A stretch of DNA of 64,000 nucleotides, taken from contig JFLJ01000130.1 of NCBI GenBank assembly GCA_000634115.1, forward strand, positions 25,702 to 89,701, written 5' to 3'. A model generated the notes under the pieces. It saw only the letters and a list, made by a program, of their open reading frames with translations. It was not told the origin of the DNA and searched no databases. Below are positions 8,982 to 18,183 of this stretch, piece after piece (the first letter of the stretch is position 1; each line of letters starts with the position of its first letter). The DNA is from Prochlorococcus sp. scB241_528O2 (lineage in GTDB: Bacteria > Cyanobacteriota > Cyanobacteriia > PCC-6307 > Cyanobiaceae). A program made the translations under genes and the position numbers.

Positions 8982-9497
8982 TTATATTGCCCAAGGGCAT
9001 TGATATGCGTACTTTGAATAAATTTTTGCGTAACCTTTCTCAACCATTAATTGCTGAATATTTATATCATTAATTGACAGTTCAGCGACTGTTCGGTCAT
9101 ATCTATCCTTTGTAATTCTCCTTATATCAAGATCTCTACCAGCGACTAAACTATTTAGATAATCCCTTGATTCTTTTGCTGGAACTGGATCAGCCTTCGT
9201 ACCTCTCAACTCAGGTGAATCAATACAAGCCAATCTTATTTTTTCCCCTTGTGTTGATGTACATGTATCACCGTCATAACAAGATTCAATGTTTATATTT
9301 TTAATATTATTTGAATTTAAATTTTCTTTTTTAATTGATCTATGACAGTGATAACTATCATTCTTTTTGTCATTATGACAACCCTCTCCATTTAAAATAC
9401 CTCCATGAACAATTAAATTTTTACCATTAATAGCAGTAGGTAAAGCAAGTATAACTAGTAGTGTTAATACTAAGCTTTTCATTATGTATTGCTGCAT
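8982..9497 (-). CDS. staphylococcal-nuclease-like (SNase) secreted nuclease
   Basis: YDGDTCTSTQGEKIRLACIDSPELRGTKADPVPAKESRDYL; signal peptide, likely start MKSLVLTLL. Confidence 0.8.
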   Translation of the reverse strand: MQQYIMKSLVLTLLVILALPTAINGKNLIVHGGILNGEGCHNDKKNDSYHCHRSIKKENLNSNNIKNINIESCYDGDTCTSTQGEKIRLACIDSPELRGTKADPVPAKESRDYLNSLVAGRDLDIRRITKDRYDRTVAELSINDINIQQLMVEKGYAKIYSKYAYQCPWAI

Positions 9498-9529
9498 TCA
9501 CACATTGGGACTTCTTAACCTCTAATGAT

Positions 9530-9957
9530 TAAAGTCTCGAATTTAGTAATTGGACTATATACATAATAAGCAATTTGTTTTGAAGCTGATAATTCTAAAA
9601 GAGGAAATTTTGTCTCTACATATTTTCTGTCATCCCAAATCAAAATTATGCAACAGCGAGATCCACAGGTTTTGCTAGTAACATTCCTAATTTCTTCGTT
9701 TAGGACTCCTGTGTTTACTAATAAAATTTGGTTGCACCCCCACTAACATTTTGAATCTTGCCTAAAGGTTCATAAACACCCTTATTGCAACCTGAGGGAT
9801 TCAGAATAGCGACTCAGCCTACAAAAATTCCGCCCAATATCAGAATAAGAAAAATTAGCCTGTATACTAGAATTTTTTAAAACCTTCTCTACAGAATCTC
9901 CTTTTTTTGTAGTACTTCAGCCTTCCTATAAAATTTTATATCTTTATCGTATTGCAT
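9530..9957 (-). pseudogene. decayed gene, frameshifts and stops
   Basis: coherent segments in different frames: NKGVYEPLGKIQNVSGGA and VNTGVLNEEIRNVTSKTCGSRCCIILIWDDRKYVETKFPLLELSASKQIAYYVYSP; start preceded by cassette d. Confidence 0.55.
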
Positions 9958-10001
9958 TAAAAAGTAAATAATTGCCATTTACTCTAGATCGTTTGTCAAT
10001 C
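9955..10001 (-). promoter_or_regulatory. dispersed cassette, copy d
   Basis: reverse: GATTGACAAACGATCTAGAGTAAATGGCAATTATTTACTTTTTAATG. Confidence 0.5.
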
Positions 10002-10179
10002 AATAATCACTTTAATACTTAATCGCCATTTGCCACTCAGGATTACATTGGAGAATATCTCACCCATTTTTATGATGAATATGCATCAATTAAATAATTT
10101 TTATATTCTTAGATTTCCTACATTATTTAATGTTTGATTAAAATTAGAAAAATGAATCTAAAACATTAATATCTAATTT

Positions 10180-10797
10180 TTGGACCTTGAAACTCTTACA
10201 CAAAAATTTCAATCCTACAGTGGATTAGTTTTATTTTTTTTTATTGCATTACACCTTGCAGGGGTTATCTTTGCAGGAATTAATCCTGATGCTTTTGAAA
10301 TATACGCCTCAAAATTACATTCAAGTTTATTTTTACCTTATTTTGAGATAGTACTTGCTATAACATTCATAATTCATATATTACTAACGTTAAAAAAGGT
10401 TTTAAAAAATAGATCAAGTGGTAATAAAGCAATATTAAAGACTAGGAGAAATGATTATCTAGGAGTATTTGCATCCAAATTTCAACCTTTTACAGGCGTA
10501 ATCTTGGCTTCCTTTTTAATAATTCATCTCTTGCAATTGAGATTCCCTAGGCCAACCGATAACTTGGAGTTAACTTCTCTAAAAAATAAATTAGGAGGTG
10601 TTCATATTTTAGTTCTTTATTCTTTAGCATCAATATCACTTTTTTTTCATATGGTACAAGGTATTGAATCAGGTCATAGAAGTTTAGGGATCTTAAGTCA
10701 AAGTAATTCGTTAAATATAAGATATATAAGTAGATTTATATCTATATTTTTTGGACTTTCTTATTTAATAATGACTTTTTACTTAAGATTTAAATAA
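10180..10797 (+). CDS. sdhC: succinate dehydrogenase cytochrome b subunit (b558-like)
   Basis: multi-TM, four TM histidines (ALHLAG, IIHIL, IIHLL, FFHMVQG); directly upstream of sdhA. Confidence 0.8.
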   Translation: MDLETLTQKFQSYSGLVLFFFIALHLAGVIFAGINPDAFEIYASKLHSSLFLPYFEIVLAITFIIHILLTLKKVLKNRSSGNKAILKTRRNDYLGVFASKFQPFTGVILASFLIIHLLQLRFPRPTDNLELTSLKNKLGGVHILVLYSLASISLFFHMVQGIESGHRSLGILSQSNSLNIRYISRFISIFFGLSYLIMTFYLRFK

Positions 10798-10801
10798 TAA
10801 A

Positions 10802-12727
10802 ATGAATAACTTGATTAATCCAAATTTACCAACTGGAGAATTAGAAGGAGGGTGGCAAAAAACAGTTAAAAACCTATCTAATCTTAATACCGAAAAGAAA
10901 AATAAATTTGAAATTATTATTGTAGGATGCGGCTTATCAGGTAGTTCGGCCGCAGCCACTCTTGCTGAGGAAGGATTTAAGATTAAACTTCTCACTTATC
11001 ATGATAGTCCAAGAAGAGCACACTCAGTATCAGCTCAAGGAGGTATTAATGCGGCAAGATCATCACCAGATGAAGAAAATAAAGTTGTTATAGATCAATT
11101 ATTTAAAGACACCGTACTCGGAGGTGATTTTAGAGCAAGAGAAGTAAGTTGCCAACGTCTTTCTGAATTAAGTAGTTCCATAATTGATCAGTGTGTCTCA
11201 CAAGGCGTACCTTTTGCTCGTGAATATAATGGAACTCTTGCTACTAGAAGATTTGGAGGTGCTGTAGTTAGTCGAACTTTTTATGCCCGTGGTCAAACAG
11301 GGCAACAGTTACTATATGGAGCTTACCAATCCTTATCGCGACAAGTGAATCTTGGAAATATTAAACTTTTTACAAAAAGAGATGTACTTGATTTGGTAAT
11401 TGTTAATGATGTTGCAAGAGGAGTAATTGCAAGAAATTTAATTAATGGAAATTTAGAGACTTATAAAGCACATTGTGTTGTTTTAGCAACTGGTGGATAT
11501 AGCAACGTCTATTACCTATCAACAAATTCATTAAAATCAAATGCTACTGCAATTTGGAGAGCCCACAAAAGGGGGGCAAATTTTGCAAATCCCTCTTTTA
11601 CACAAATACATCCAACATGTATACCTCCCGGAGATATTTATCAAAGCAAATTAACTTTAATGAGCGAAAGTTTAAGGAATGATGGAAGGATTTGGTTACC
11701 AAAAAAAATTAATTCCAAAGATGATCCTGAAAATATTCCAGAAGATGAAAGAGACTATTTTCTGGAAAGGCAATATCCTAAATATGGGAATTTAGTTCCC
11801 AGAGATGTCGCTTCTAGAAGATCAAAAGAGCTCTTTGAAAAAGGTTTTGGGATTGGCTTTGGTGGTAAAGGAGTATATCTTGACTTAAAAGACTCAATAA
11901 AAAAAGATGGATTAAAGGTAATAAAGGCTAAATATGGGAATTTATTAGAGATGTATGAACGAATTGTTGGTGAAGACCCAACAAAAGTACCTATGAAGAT
12001 TTATCCAGCCCCTCATTACACAATGGGTGGATTATGGGTTGATTACAATTTAATGAGCAATCTAGATGGCCTTTTCGTTTTAGGAGAGGCGAACTATTCT
12101 GTTCATGGTGCAAATCGGTTAGGAGCAAATGCTTTATTGCAATGCTTATGTGATGGATACTTTATATCACCAAAAACTATCACCTCTTGGTTAGCAAATA
12201 ATAAGGGAATAGATAACAGAAAAATTGATGAAGCTTGTAAAGAGGCTTTAAATTACGTCGATAAAAAAATAAAATCTTTACTAAAAATAAAAGGAGATAA
12301 ACCTGTTGACTATTTCCACAGAGCTCTAGGGGAAATAATGATCTCGAAATGCGGTATTAGTAGAAATAGAAATGACCTAAAATCTGCTCTTGAAGAAGTA
12401 GAAATTTTAAGTAAAAATTTTAATTCCAATTTAAAAATACCTCAAACAAATTCTGGTTTAAATGTAGAGCTTGAAAAAGCTTTAAGGCTAGAAGACTTTA
12501 TTGAACTCTCAATACTGATGATTAAAGATGCAATTGAAAGGGAGGAATCATGTGGAGCCCATTTCAGAGAAGAATATCAAACTAAAGAAGGAGAAGCTAA
12601 GAGGAATGATGACCTTTTCTCGCATATAGCAGTTTGGAAATTTAATGCTGACAATAATTCTCATATAAGATTTTCTGAAAACCTAAACTTCAAGAAGATT
12701 AGCTTAAATACTAGAAACTATAAATGA
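10802..12727 (+). CDS. sdhA: succinate dehydrogenase/fumarate reductase flavoprotein subunit
   Basis: GCGLSGSSAAATLAEEG, HSVSAQGGINAA, HGANRLGANALLQCL. Confidence 0.92.
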   Translation: MNNLINPNLPTGELEGGWQKTVKNLSNLNTEKKNKFEIIIVGCGLSGSSAAATLAEEGFKIKLLTYHDSPRRAHSVSAQGGINAARSSPDEENKVVIDQLFKDTVLGGDFRAREVSCQRLSELSSSIIDQCVSQGVPFAREYNGTLATRRFGGAVVSRTFYARGQTGQQLLYGAYQSLSRQVNLGNIKLFTKRDVLDLVIVNDVARGVIARNLINGNLETYKAHCVVLATGGYSNVYYLSTNSLKSNATAIWRAHKRGANFANPSFTQIHPTCIPPGDIYQSKLTLMSESLRNDGRIWLPKKINSKDDPENIPEDERDYFLERQYPKYGNLVPRDVASRRSKELFEKGFGIGFGGKGVYLDLKDSIKKDGLKVIKAKYGNLLEMYERIVGEDPTKVPMKIYPAPHYTMGGLWVDYNLMSNLDGLFVLGEANYSVHGANRLGANALLQCLCDGYFISPKTITSWLANNKGIDNRKIDEACKEALNYVDKKIKSLLKIKGDKPVDYFHRALGEIMISKCGISRNRNDLKSALEEVEILSKNFNSNLKIPQTNSGLNVELEKALRLEDFIELSILMIKDAIEREESCGAHFREEYQTKEGEAKRNDDLFSHIAVWKFNADNNSHIRFSENLNFKKISLNTRNYK

Positions 12728-13455
12728 AAGATTTTATTTCTATTAAATTTAAAGTTTGGAGGCAATTTAGTAATGAATCTAAAGGCTCATATGAAGAATT
12801 TAGTTTAGAAAAAGTATCTGTAAAAATATCTTTACTCGAAGCCTTAGATCAATTGAATGAAGAATTAATAACTAAAAATATAAGGCCCATTACCTTTGAT
12901 CATGATTGTAGAGAAGGGATATGTGGAAGTTGTGGTTTTTTAATAAATGGTCAACCTCATGGACCAAAAAGAGGAACAACTACTTGTCAGATTTACATGA
13001 GAAATTTTAAAGATAATGCTTTGATAATGCTTGAACCATGGCGAACAAAATCATTCCCAATTATCCAAGACTTGTCAGTAGATAGAAATGCACTGGATAA
13101 ATTAATTATTTCGGGTGGGTATTTATCTACTGAGACTGGTAACGCACCCGATGCCAATCTAATTCCAATAAGTCCTAAAAAAGCATTTTCTTCTTTTGAA
13201 ACTGCTACCTGTATAGGTTGTGGGGCGTGTGTTGCAGGATGTAAAAATGCATCATCAAGTCTTTTTGTAGCGGCAAAACTGGCTCATTTAGGACAACTCC
13301 CTCAAGGGATTAATGGTAAAAAAGAAAGGTCAATAAAAATGCGAAAACAAATGAATATTGAAGGTTTTGGTCAATGCAGTAATAATCTTGAATGTGAGGC
13401 AGTTTGTCCTAAAGAAATATCCGCCGATTGGATTAGCTGGATGAATAAAATTTGA
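12724..13455 (+). CDS. sdhB: succinate dehydrogenase iron-sulfur subunit
   Basis: CREGICGSCGFLING (2Fe-2S) and CIGCGACVAGCKNA (4Fe-4S); ATGA overlap with sdhA. Confidence 0.92.
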   Translation: MKDFISIKFKVWRQFSNESKGSYEEFSLEKVSVKISLLEALDQLNEELITKNIRPITFDHDCREGICGSCGFLINGQPHGPKRGTTTCQIYMRNFKDNALIMLEPWRTKSFPIIQDLSVDRNALDKLIISGGYLSTETGNAPDANLIPISPKKAFSSFETATCIGCGACVAGCKNASSSLFVAAKLAHLGQLPQGINGKKERSIKMRKQMNIEGFGQCSNNLECEAVCPKEISADWISWMNKI

Positions 13456-13650
13456 GAAAGTTTTTTATAATTAAATTTATAAAACCTTTTATAAATGGCA
13501 AGAGACAAACGGGCGAGGATTTGTATATTTTTGAATAATTTTGTATACCTTTTGTATATTTTTGAGACTGGTAATTTCTAATAGCTTGCGACTAACTTGC
13601 CATAACTTGAATTATTTATTTCGGCAATTGTCTCAAATTGAAGGCGGGTG

Positions 13651-13694
13651 AATTGGGATCACTAGCTCTCAGGTTCGAATCCTGTCGACCCTAC
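13651..13694 (+). repeat. tRNA-Pro 3'-half fragment 4
   Basis: aattgggatcactagctctcaggttcgaatcctgtcgaccctac. Confidence 0.78.
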
Positions 13695-13964
13695 TCAATC
13701 AAATTCAATTAATACTAGAGAGTAATCCAGAATTTCTTTTTTTATTGCCTACTATAAGAAATATATGACTTAGAGATTAAAGAGATTATCTCCTATACCT
13801 TACATAACCTTGCTGCCTTAATCACTAATTTTCACTAGGGAAGTACTATTTATGAATATTGAGTAAAACTATATAAATTCCCAACAATACAAATATTGCT
13901 GCACCTACTCCAATAAATTTAGTGGTTGATTATGCCAAATCTCCTTCAAAAATTCTATATTCAT

Positions 13965-14222
13965 TTAAAGGATTGGATATGCTATCCATCCAAATAAGGT
14001 GTAGTTAATAATGACAGCCATGAAGCCTATCATTGCCAGCCTTCCATTTGTTCTTTCCGCAATAAACCAATAGGTATTTGGCCATTCAAAAATTCCTTCC
14101 ATATTGGATATTTGATCTTCTGTAACTGGAGTCTCTTTAGGAGTATTGTCCTGATCAAGATAATAATTACTATCTGGGTAATAGCTTTCGCTTGACATAT
14201 TTTCTAATTTAAAGTCAACCAT
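13965..14222 (-). CDS. hli: high-light-inducible (Hli) chlorophyll-binding protein
   Basis: FIAERTNGRLAMIGFMAVIINYTLFGW. Confidence 0.9.
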   Translation of the reverse strand: MVDFKLENMSSESYYPDSNYYLDQDNTPKETPVTEDQISNMEGIFEWPNTYWFIAERTNGRLAMIGFMAVIINYTLFGWIAYPIL

Positions 14223-14350
14223 TTTTTTTAGAAATTTAATTTAAATATACTAAAAAGTTTTTTTTAATAATGTTATTTTTAGTTCCTAAAACCACACTAT
14301 TAATTTAATAACAATAGGAGGATAATATAGATGTAGATACAGGAGGTCTT

Positions 14351-14497
14351 ATGAAACTGATTACTCCTTTCACTATTCTCAATAAAAACTTCCACGAAAT
14401 AGATTTTATTAGAAAAGTAATCAAAAACAGAAAGTTAGCAACTGAAAGATTGCATGAAGATTATAGAAAAATGTACAAAACTAACCAATTTGCTTAA
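14351..14497 (+). CDS. 48-aa basic small protein
   Basis: MKLITPFTILNKNFHEIDFIRKVIKNRKLATERLHEDYRKMYKTNQFA; AGGAGG upstream. Confidence 0.6.
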   Translation: MKLITPFTILNKNFHEIDFIRKVIKNRKLATERLHEDYRKMYKTNQFA

Positions 14498-14635
14498 TTA
14501 ACTTGGAGGCTTGTTGTCAGGTCGATTATAGACTTTATTATTTTTCTTTCTTTTTGATTTCTTATAAACCGCAAAAAATCCTAAAAATACTAAAGGAATT
14601 AGTAAACCCTCTAGAAATAAAGGAAAATTAATCAT
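14498..14635 (-). CDS. 45-aa single-TM small protein (MINFPLFLEGLLIPLVFLGFFAVYKKSKRKK...)
   Basis: short ORF. Confidence 0.5.
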   Translation of the reverse strand: MINFPLFLEGLLIPLVFLGFFAVYKKSKRKKNNKVYNRPDNKPPS

Positions 14636-14771
14636 TGAGGAGAACTAATGGTAAAGCTCTTTTATTTTCAGCCTCCTTATAAAGGAAATAGAAAAAATAA
14701 CCTCTAGTAACTGTGATACAAGCGGTTAGAAATGCTACTGCGATACATATAGGGCAATGAGGGAATCCCAT
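14628..14771 (-). CDS. 47-aa small protein (MGFPHCPICIAVAFLTACITVTRGYFFY...)
   Basis: short ORF overlapping the next gene. Confidence 0.45.
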   Translation of the reverse strand: MGFPHCPICIAVAFLTACITVTRGYFFYFLYKEAENKRALPLVLLND

Positions 14772-15167
14772 ATTTAAAGTTTATTTCTGATTATATTGTC
14801 GAGAATCTAGAGATACAATGAGCAGAAATACTAAATAGCTTAATATAACTAGCATATATTCACAAATACATACATTGAAAACAGTGCAAAATAAATGCAA
14901 AAAGGCGAACTTAAGCTAATTTAGTCGCATAATTGAATTGTATTGAGTGATAACTGTGAAATATATAAAGTGCAATTAATAACTGATACTTAAATTTAGT
15001 CAAAAGGATTATATTTGAAAAAATACAATTATTAGACTAACTGTTTTTCAGATTTACTAATGGTGTCTTTTGGAATGAAACTTACATAGATTTGTTGATG
15101 AGGTTCTTCTGTATTAACTATTAAAAAGCAGTTTGAACTTTGATCCATTCCTAAGAACTTAATCCAG

Positions 15168-15485
15168 TTAATCCCTTGTCATATCTTTCTTTTTTTTCTT
15201 CTTCTTCTTATCTTTCTTTTTCTTTTTTACCTTTTCTTTAACCTCATCAGCCTTTTTTTCAATATTATCTAGCTTATTTGAGAGTTCCTTTATAGCTTCA
15301 GATTTTTCTTCTTTGACTACATTATCTATTAAATCAATAATTTTAACTGGCTCTTCTTTAACTACAGTATCTTTTACCTCTACCGTTTTCACACCAAACT
15401 TACCTTTAATAAAATTGGCTATAAAAATAATAAATGGAATATGGGCTAGACCACCAATTACTATTTTTGTTTCTGAATAAGCCAT
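15168..15485 (-). CDS. membrane-anchored protein with Lys-rich tail
   Basis: MAYSETKIVIGGLAHIPFIIFIANFIKGKFG shared with 19765-20130; KKKKKDKKKKKKKK tail. Confidence 0.7.
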   Translation of the reverse strand: MAYSETKIVIGGLAHIPFIIFIANFIKGKFGVKTVEVKDTVVKEEPVKIIDLIDNVVKEEKSEAIKELSNKLDNIEKKADEVKEKVKKKKKDKKKKKKKKDMTRD

Positions 15486-15675
15486 TTATTAGTTAAAAGA
15501 ACTGAGTTATTTAAGCATAAATTTATGAAATCATCTAAATTCTGATGCAAAGATATATTTGTGAAAGTAATATCTATGTTATTAATTAAATAAAACCGTT
15601 TCCATTTCTTTTTTGAGTAATTGTTTTGATTGCGATTCATAGTAAATATTGCTTTGATGTAAAAAATACTCTGCA

Positions 15676-16170
15676 ATGATTAAAGTCTTAATTACTCTTC
15701 TAACTTCATTTCTTATTTGGTTTGGCATTGTAAAAATATTTACCAAAGATAATGAGAATTCAATTAATGTTCTTTCAAGTAAATTGTTTAATGATTTTAC
15801 TTTAATCTCTCGAAATATAATTGATCTTATTGATTCTCTTTTTAAAAGCTTCATTCAAATCTATGAACTTTTAGGTACATTATTAAAAAATGTAGTTGTA
15901 ATATTTAAGTCATTGATGTCTGCTTTTATTCAATTTTTAAATCTAATTAAAATAATAGGGATTACTTGTTTATCTTTTATTTCTTTATGCAAAGGATTAT
16001 TCCAGGCATCCAGAAAAATTAATATGTTTAATACTTTTGAATTAATACTTAATGATACTGATTCTGCCAAAAATAATGTAATTAAATTGAATCAAGAAAA
16101 GGAAGAAAATAAAAATAAAGAGAGTTTTATACCCTCTTTTTTAGACCGACTTTCATTTATTAATAAGTAA
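15676..16170 (+). CDS. hypothetical membrane protein, 164 aa
   Basis: ORF track; C-terminus overlaps degenerate cassette. Confidence 0.55.
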   Translation: MIKVLITLLTSFLIWFGIVKIFTKDNENSINVLSSKLFNDFTLISRNIIDLIDSLFKSFIQIYELLGTLLKNVVVIFKSLMSAFIQFLNLIKIIGITCLSFISLCKGLFQASRKINMFNTFELILNDTDSAKNNVIKLNQEKEENKNKESFIPSFLDRLSFINK

Positions 16171-16261
16171 TTAGTACATTTTATTTTTTTTACTTTCATT
16201 AATAGAATTAGGAAGACTTTTTGCAGGCAGTATTGGGAGTAGTAATCGTTTCATTTAAATA

Positions 16262-16603
16262 TTAAAGTCCTAAATAATTTTTCTCATATTCAGAATATTT
16301 TTCTTTAAGGAAATTAGTAAAGTCTGATATGGTGTTTTTCAACTCAAGATACTCATTTACTTCAAAGATTTTTGAAGTGGAATTAGTTAAATACAAAGCT
16401 GTTAATGGGGAATATTTAGCTACTTTTATTGATGGGAAAAACTTTATCGCCTCAGGATAAGATTCGTGCAAGTCAGACACGTAAATATTCATATCTTTTT
16501 TAAATGCAAAATATTCAGTCGCCAAAAATATCACTGTTATAGGGATGGTTAACAAAGCTCCTGATATTGAAATTCTTAAAAGATTTTTAGTAAATGATTC
16601 CAT
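16262..16603 (-). CDS. hypothetical membrane protein, 113 aa
   Basis: ORF preceded by cassette e. Confidence 0.55.
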   Translation of the reverse strand: MESFTKNLLRISISGALLTIPITVIFLATEYFAFKKDMNIYVSDLHESYPEAIKFFPSIKVAKYSPLTALYLTNSTSKIFEVNEYLELKNTISDFTNFLKEKYSEYEKNYLGL

Positions 16604-16646
16604 AAAAAAAAACTAATTGCCCCTTATTTTAGATCGACTGTTAATC
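16601..16646 (-). promoter_or_regulatory. dispersed cassette, copy e
   Basis: reverse: GATTAACAGTCGATCTAAAATAAGGGGCAATTAGTTTTTTTTTATG. Confidence 0.6.
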
Positions 16647-16765
16647 AAAAGAATTATGTCATATAAATTTCATATGAGGGTTTCTTTGTAAGGAGAAAAT
16701 ACACAAAAATAAGCAATATAATATTCATAGCATAAAAACCTTGAGCGGCACTAGGGATATCCAGT

Positions 16766-16809
16766 GTTTTGGGGCACTACGTCGCAAGTTCAAATCCTGT
16801 AGCCCCGAC
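16766..16809 (+). repeat. tRNA-Pro 3'-half fragment 5
   Basis: gttttggggcactacgtcgcaagttcaaatcctgtagccccgac, followed by aaggtttcccagtctgtctttttttattg. Confidence 0.8.
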
Positions 16810-16983
16810 TCTAATAATCTAATTAATAGAAAGGTTTCCCAGTCTGTCTTTTTTTATTGTTCAAAATCTTCGGCAACGATAGCCGTCTAATTGCCGTAAA
16901 TAATTAATTTGTCTGAATTTATAAATATTAGATTTTAAATTCTGAGTATAAAGATTAATTTTAAATTAATTATTTCTTAATTC

Positions 16984-17358
16984 ATGAACGGATCCACTGC
17001 AGCATGGTTTGCTCTAATAGGATTCTTATCTCTAATAGTTTGTGGATTTATTCATCCAGAAATAAAACCAGACATAAAAAAAGGATCTATACAATCTAAA
17101 GCTCTGTTATTGATATCAATTATTGGCGCGTTTTCTTGCTTAGTAATGGTTTTACAAGGCTTTCATCTTTGGGGTTCTTGGGAACCTCCAACATTTGATT
17201 CCAGCGAAGTATCAAGAATTTCATCAAAGGCGAGAGGAAGAGGGGGAATTATTTTATTGATAATTCGTATATTTCCTCAATTCCTTGTATTTGGTTTTGG
17301 TTTTTGGGGTTGGCAGTTTAATCAATATATTCGTTTGGGGCTTTCTTTATGGAGATAA
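16984..17358 (+). CDS. hypothetical membrane protein, 124 aa
   Basis: ORF track. Confidence 0.6.
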   Translation: MNGSTAAWFALIGFLSLIVCGFIHPEIKPDIKKGSIQSKALLLISIIGAFSCLVMVLQGFHLWGSWEPPTFDSSEVSRISSKARGRGGIILLIIRIFPQFLVFGFGFWGWQFNQYIRLGLSLWR

Positions 17359-17714
17359 ATCTGTATTTATTAGAATTGAATTTTTAGAAATCTATCCTCT
17401 TTATACTTCGCAATAAAGAAATTTATAAATAGATCTTTTTGCAATTTGTCTCAACCTACTTTCCTCCTCCCATTCTTCAAGTCAAGATGACATTAATTCT
17501 TTAACGCCTCATGGTTTCTCTTTCGATCTTTCTAATAGCTCTTGGCATTTATGGAACACTGGGACGAAGGATTTATTCCATGTTTTATCGAAAATGGTAA
17601 CGCAAAATTTTCTAAAATCTTCAAATAATTTGTCATAACATATATTTCAAGATTTAATTTTTAGACCTTTGAAAGGGAATAAAAATATATAGTAGAATAC
17701 TTTTTAAATTAATT

Positions 17715-17927
17715 TTGAAGAAATTTATTTCTCTTATTCCTTTTCTTTCGATAACAATTCTTACATTCGGATGTTCAAATAAACCATTAGAAAAAGAGCT
17801 AAAAATGCCAATGTTATATGATTCGAAAGAACAGGCAGAAAAAGAAGCCTATAAATTTGGTTGTAAAGGCGCTCATCAAATGGGTGATAAATGGATGCCA
17901 TGCAGTATGCACAAACATAAGCATTAA
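17715..17927 (+). CDS. DUF3721-like small lipoprotein-type protein
   Basis: lipobox-like LTFGC; AYKFGCKGAHQMGDKWMPC. Confidence 0.7.
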   Translation: MKKFISLIPFLSITILTFGCSNKPLEKELKMPMLYDSKEQAEKEAYKFGCKGAHQMGDKWMPCSMHKHKH

Positions 17928-17970
17928 AAAAGAGGGTTTAATCCCCTCTAATTTAGATCGACTATCAATC
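17922..17970 (-). promoter_or_regulatory. dispersed cassette, copy g (also overlaps the 3' end of 17715-17927)
   Basis: reverse: GATTGATAGTCGATCTAAATTAGAGGGGATTAAACCCTCTTTTTTAATG. Confidence 0.55.
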
Positions 17971-18003
17971 GTTTTTAATGTAGAGATTCAAGTAATAGGC
18001 TTT

Positions 18004-18183
18004 TCATTTATTTTCCTCTTGTTTTTTCTTTAGTCTTTCGTATTCAACGTGCAGAATACCTAAACGCCAAGCATCTTTGAATCCTTTTACACCGCCCATT
18101 AAAAGTTTTGCATCTAAAGGAGAATGTGACTTCATGTTCAAGAAATCTTTCTGCCAAGAATTGTCGTCCCATTTAGTACTCAT
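18004..18183 (-). CDS. 59-aa small protein (MSTKWDDNSWQKDFLNMKSHSPLDAKLLMGGVKGFKDAWRLG...)
   Basis: ORF not in supplied track; adjacent to DUF1330 gene. Confidence 0.6.
   Translation of the reverse strand: MSTKWDDNSWQKDFLNMKSHSPLDAKLLMGGVKGFKDAWRLGILHVEYERLKKKQEENK

Noticed and set aside
10783-10995. antisense ORF over sdhA start
   Set aside because: Overlaps strongly supported SdhA coding sequence; no independent evidence.
15461-15854. - strand ORFs 15461-15676 and 15582-15854
   Set aside because: Overlap each other and the 15676-16170 + ORF; composition looks like AT-rich noise.
17818-18033. + strand ORF 17818-18033
   Set aside because: Out of frame with the DUF3721-like gene and runs through cassette g.
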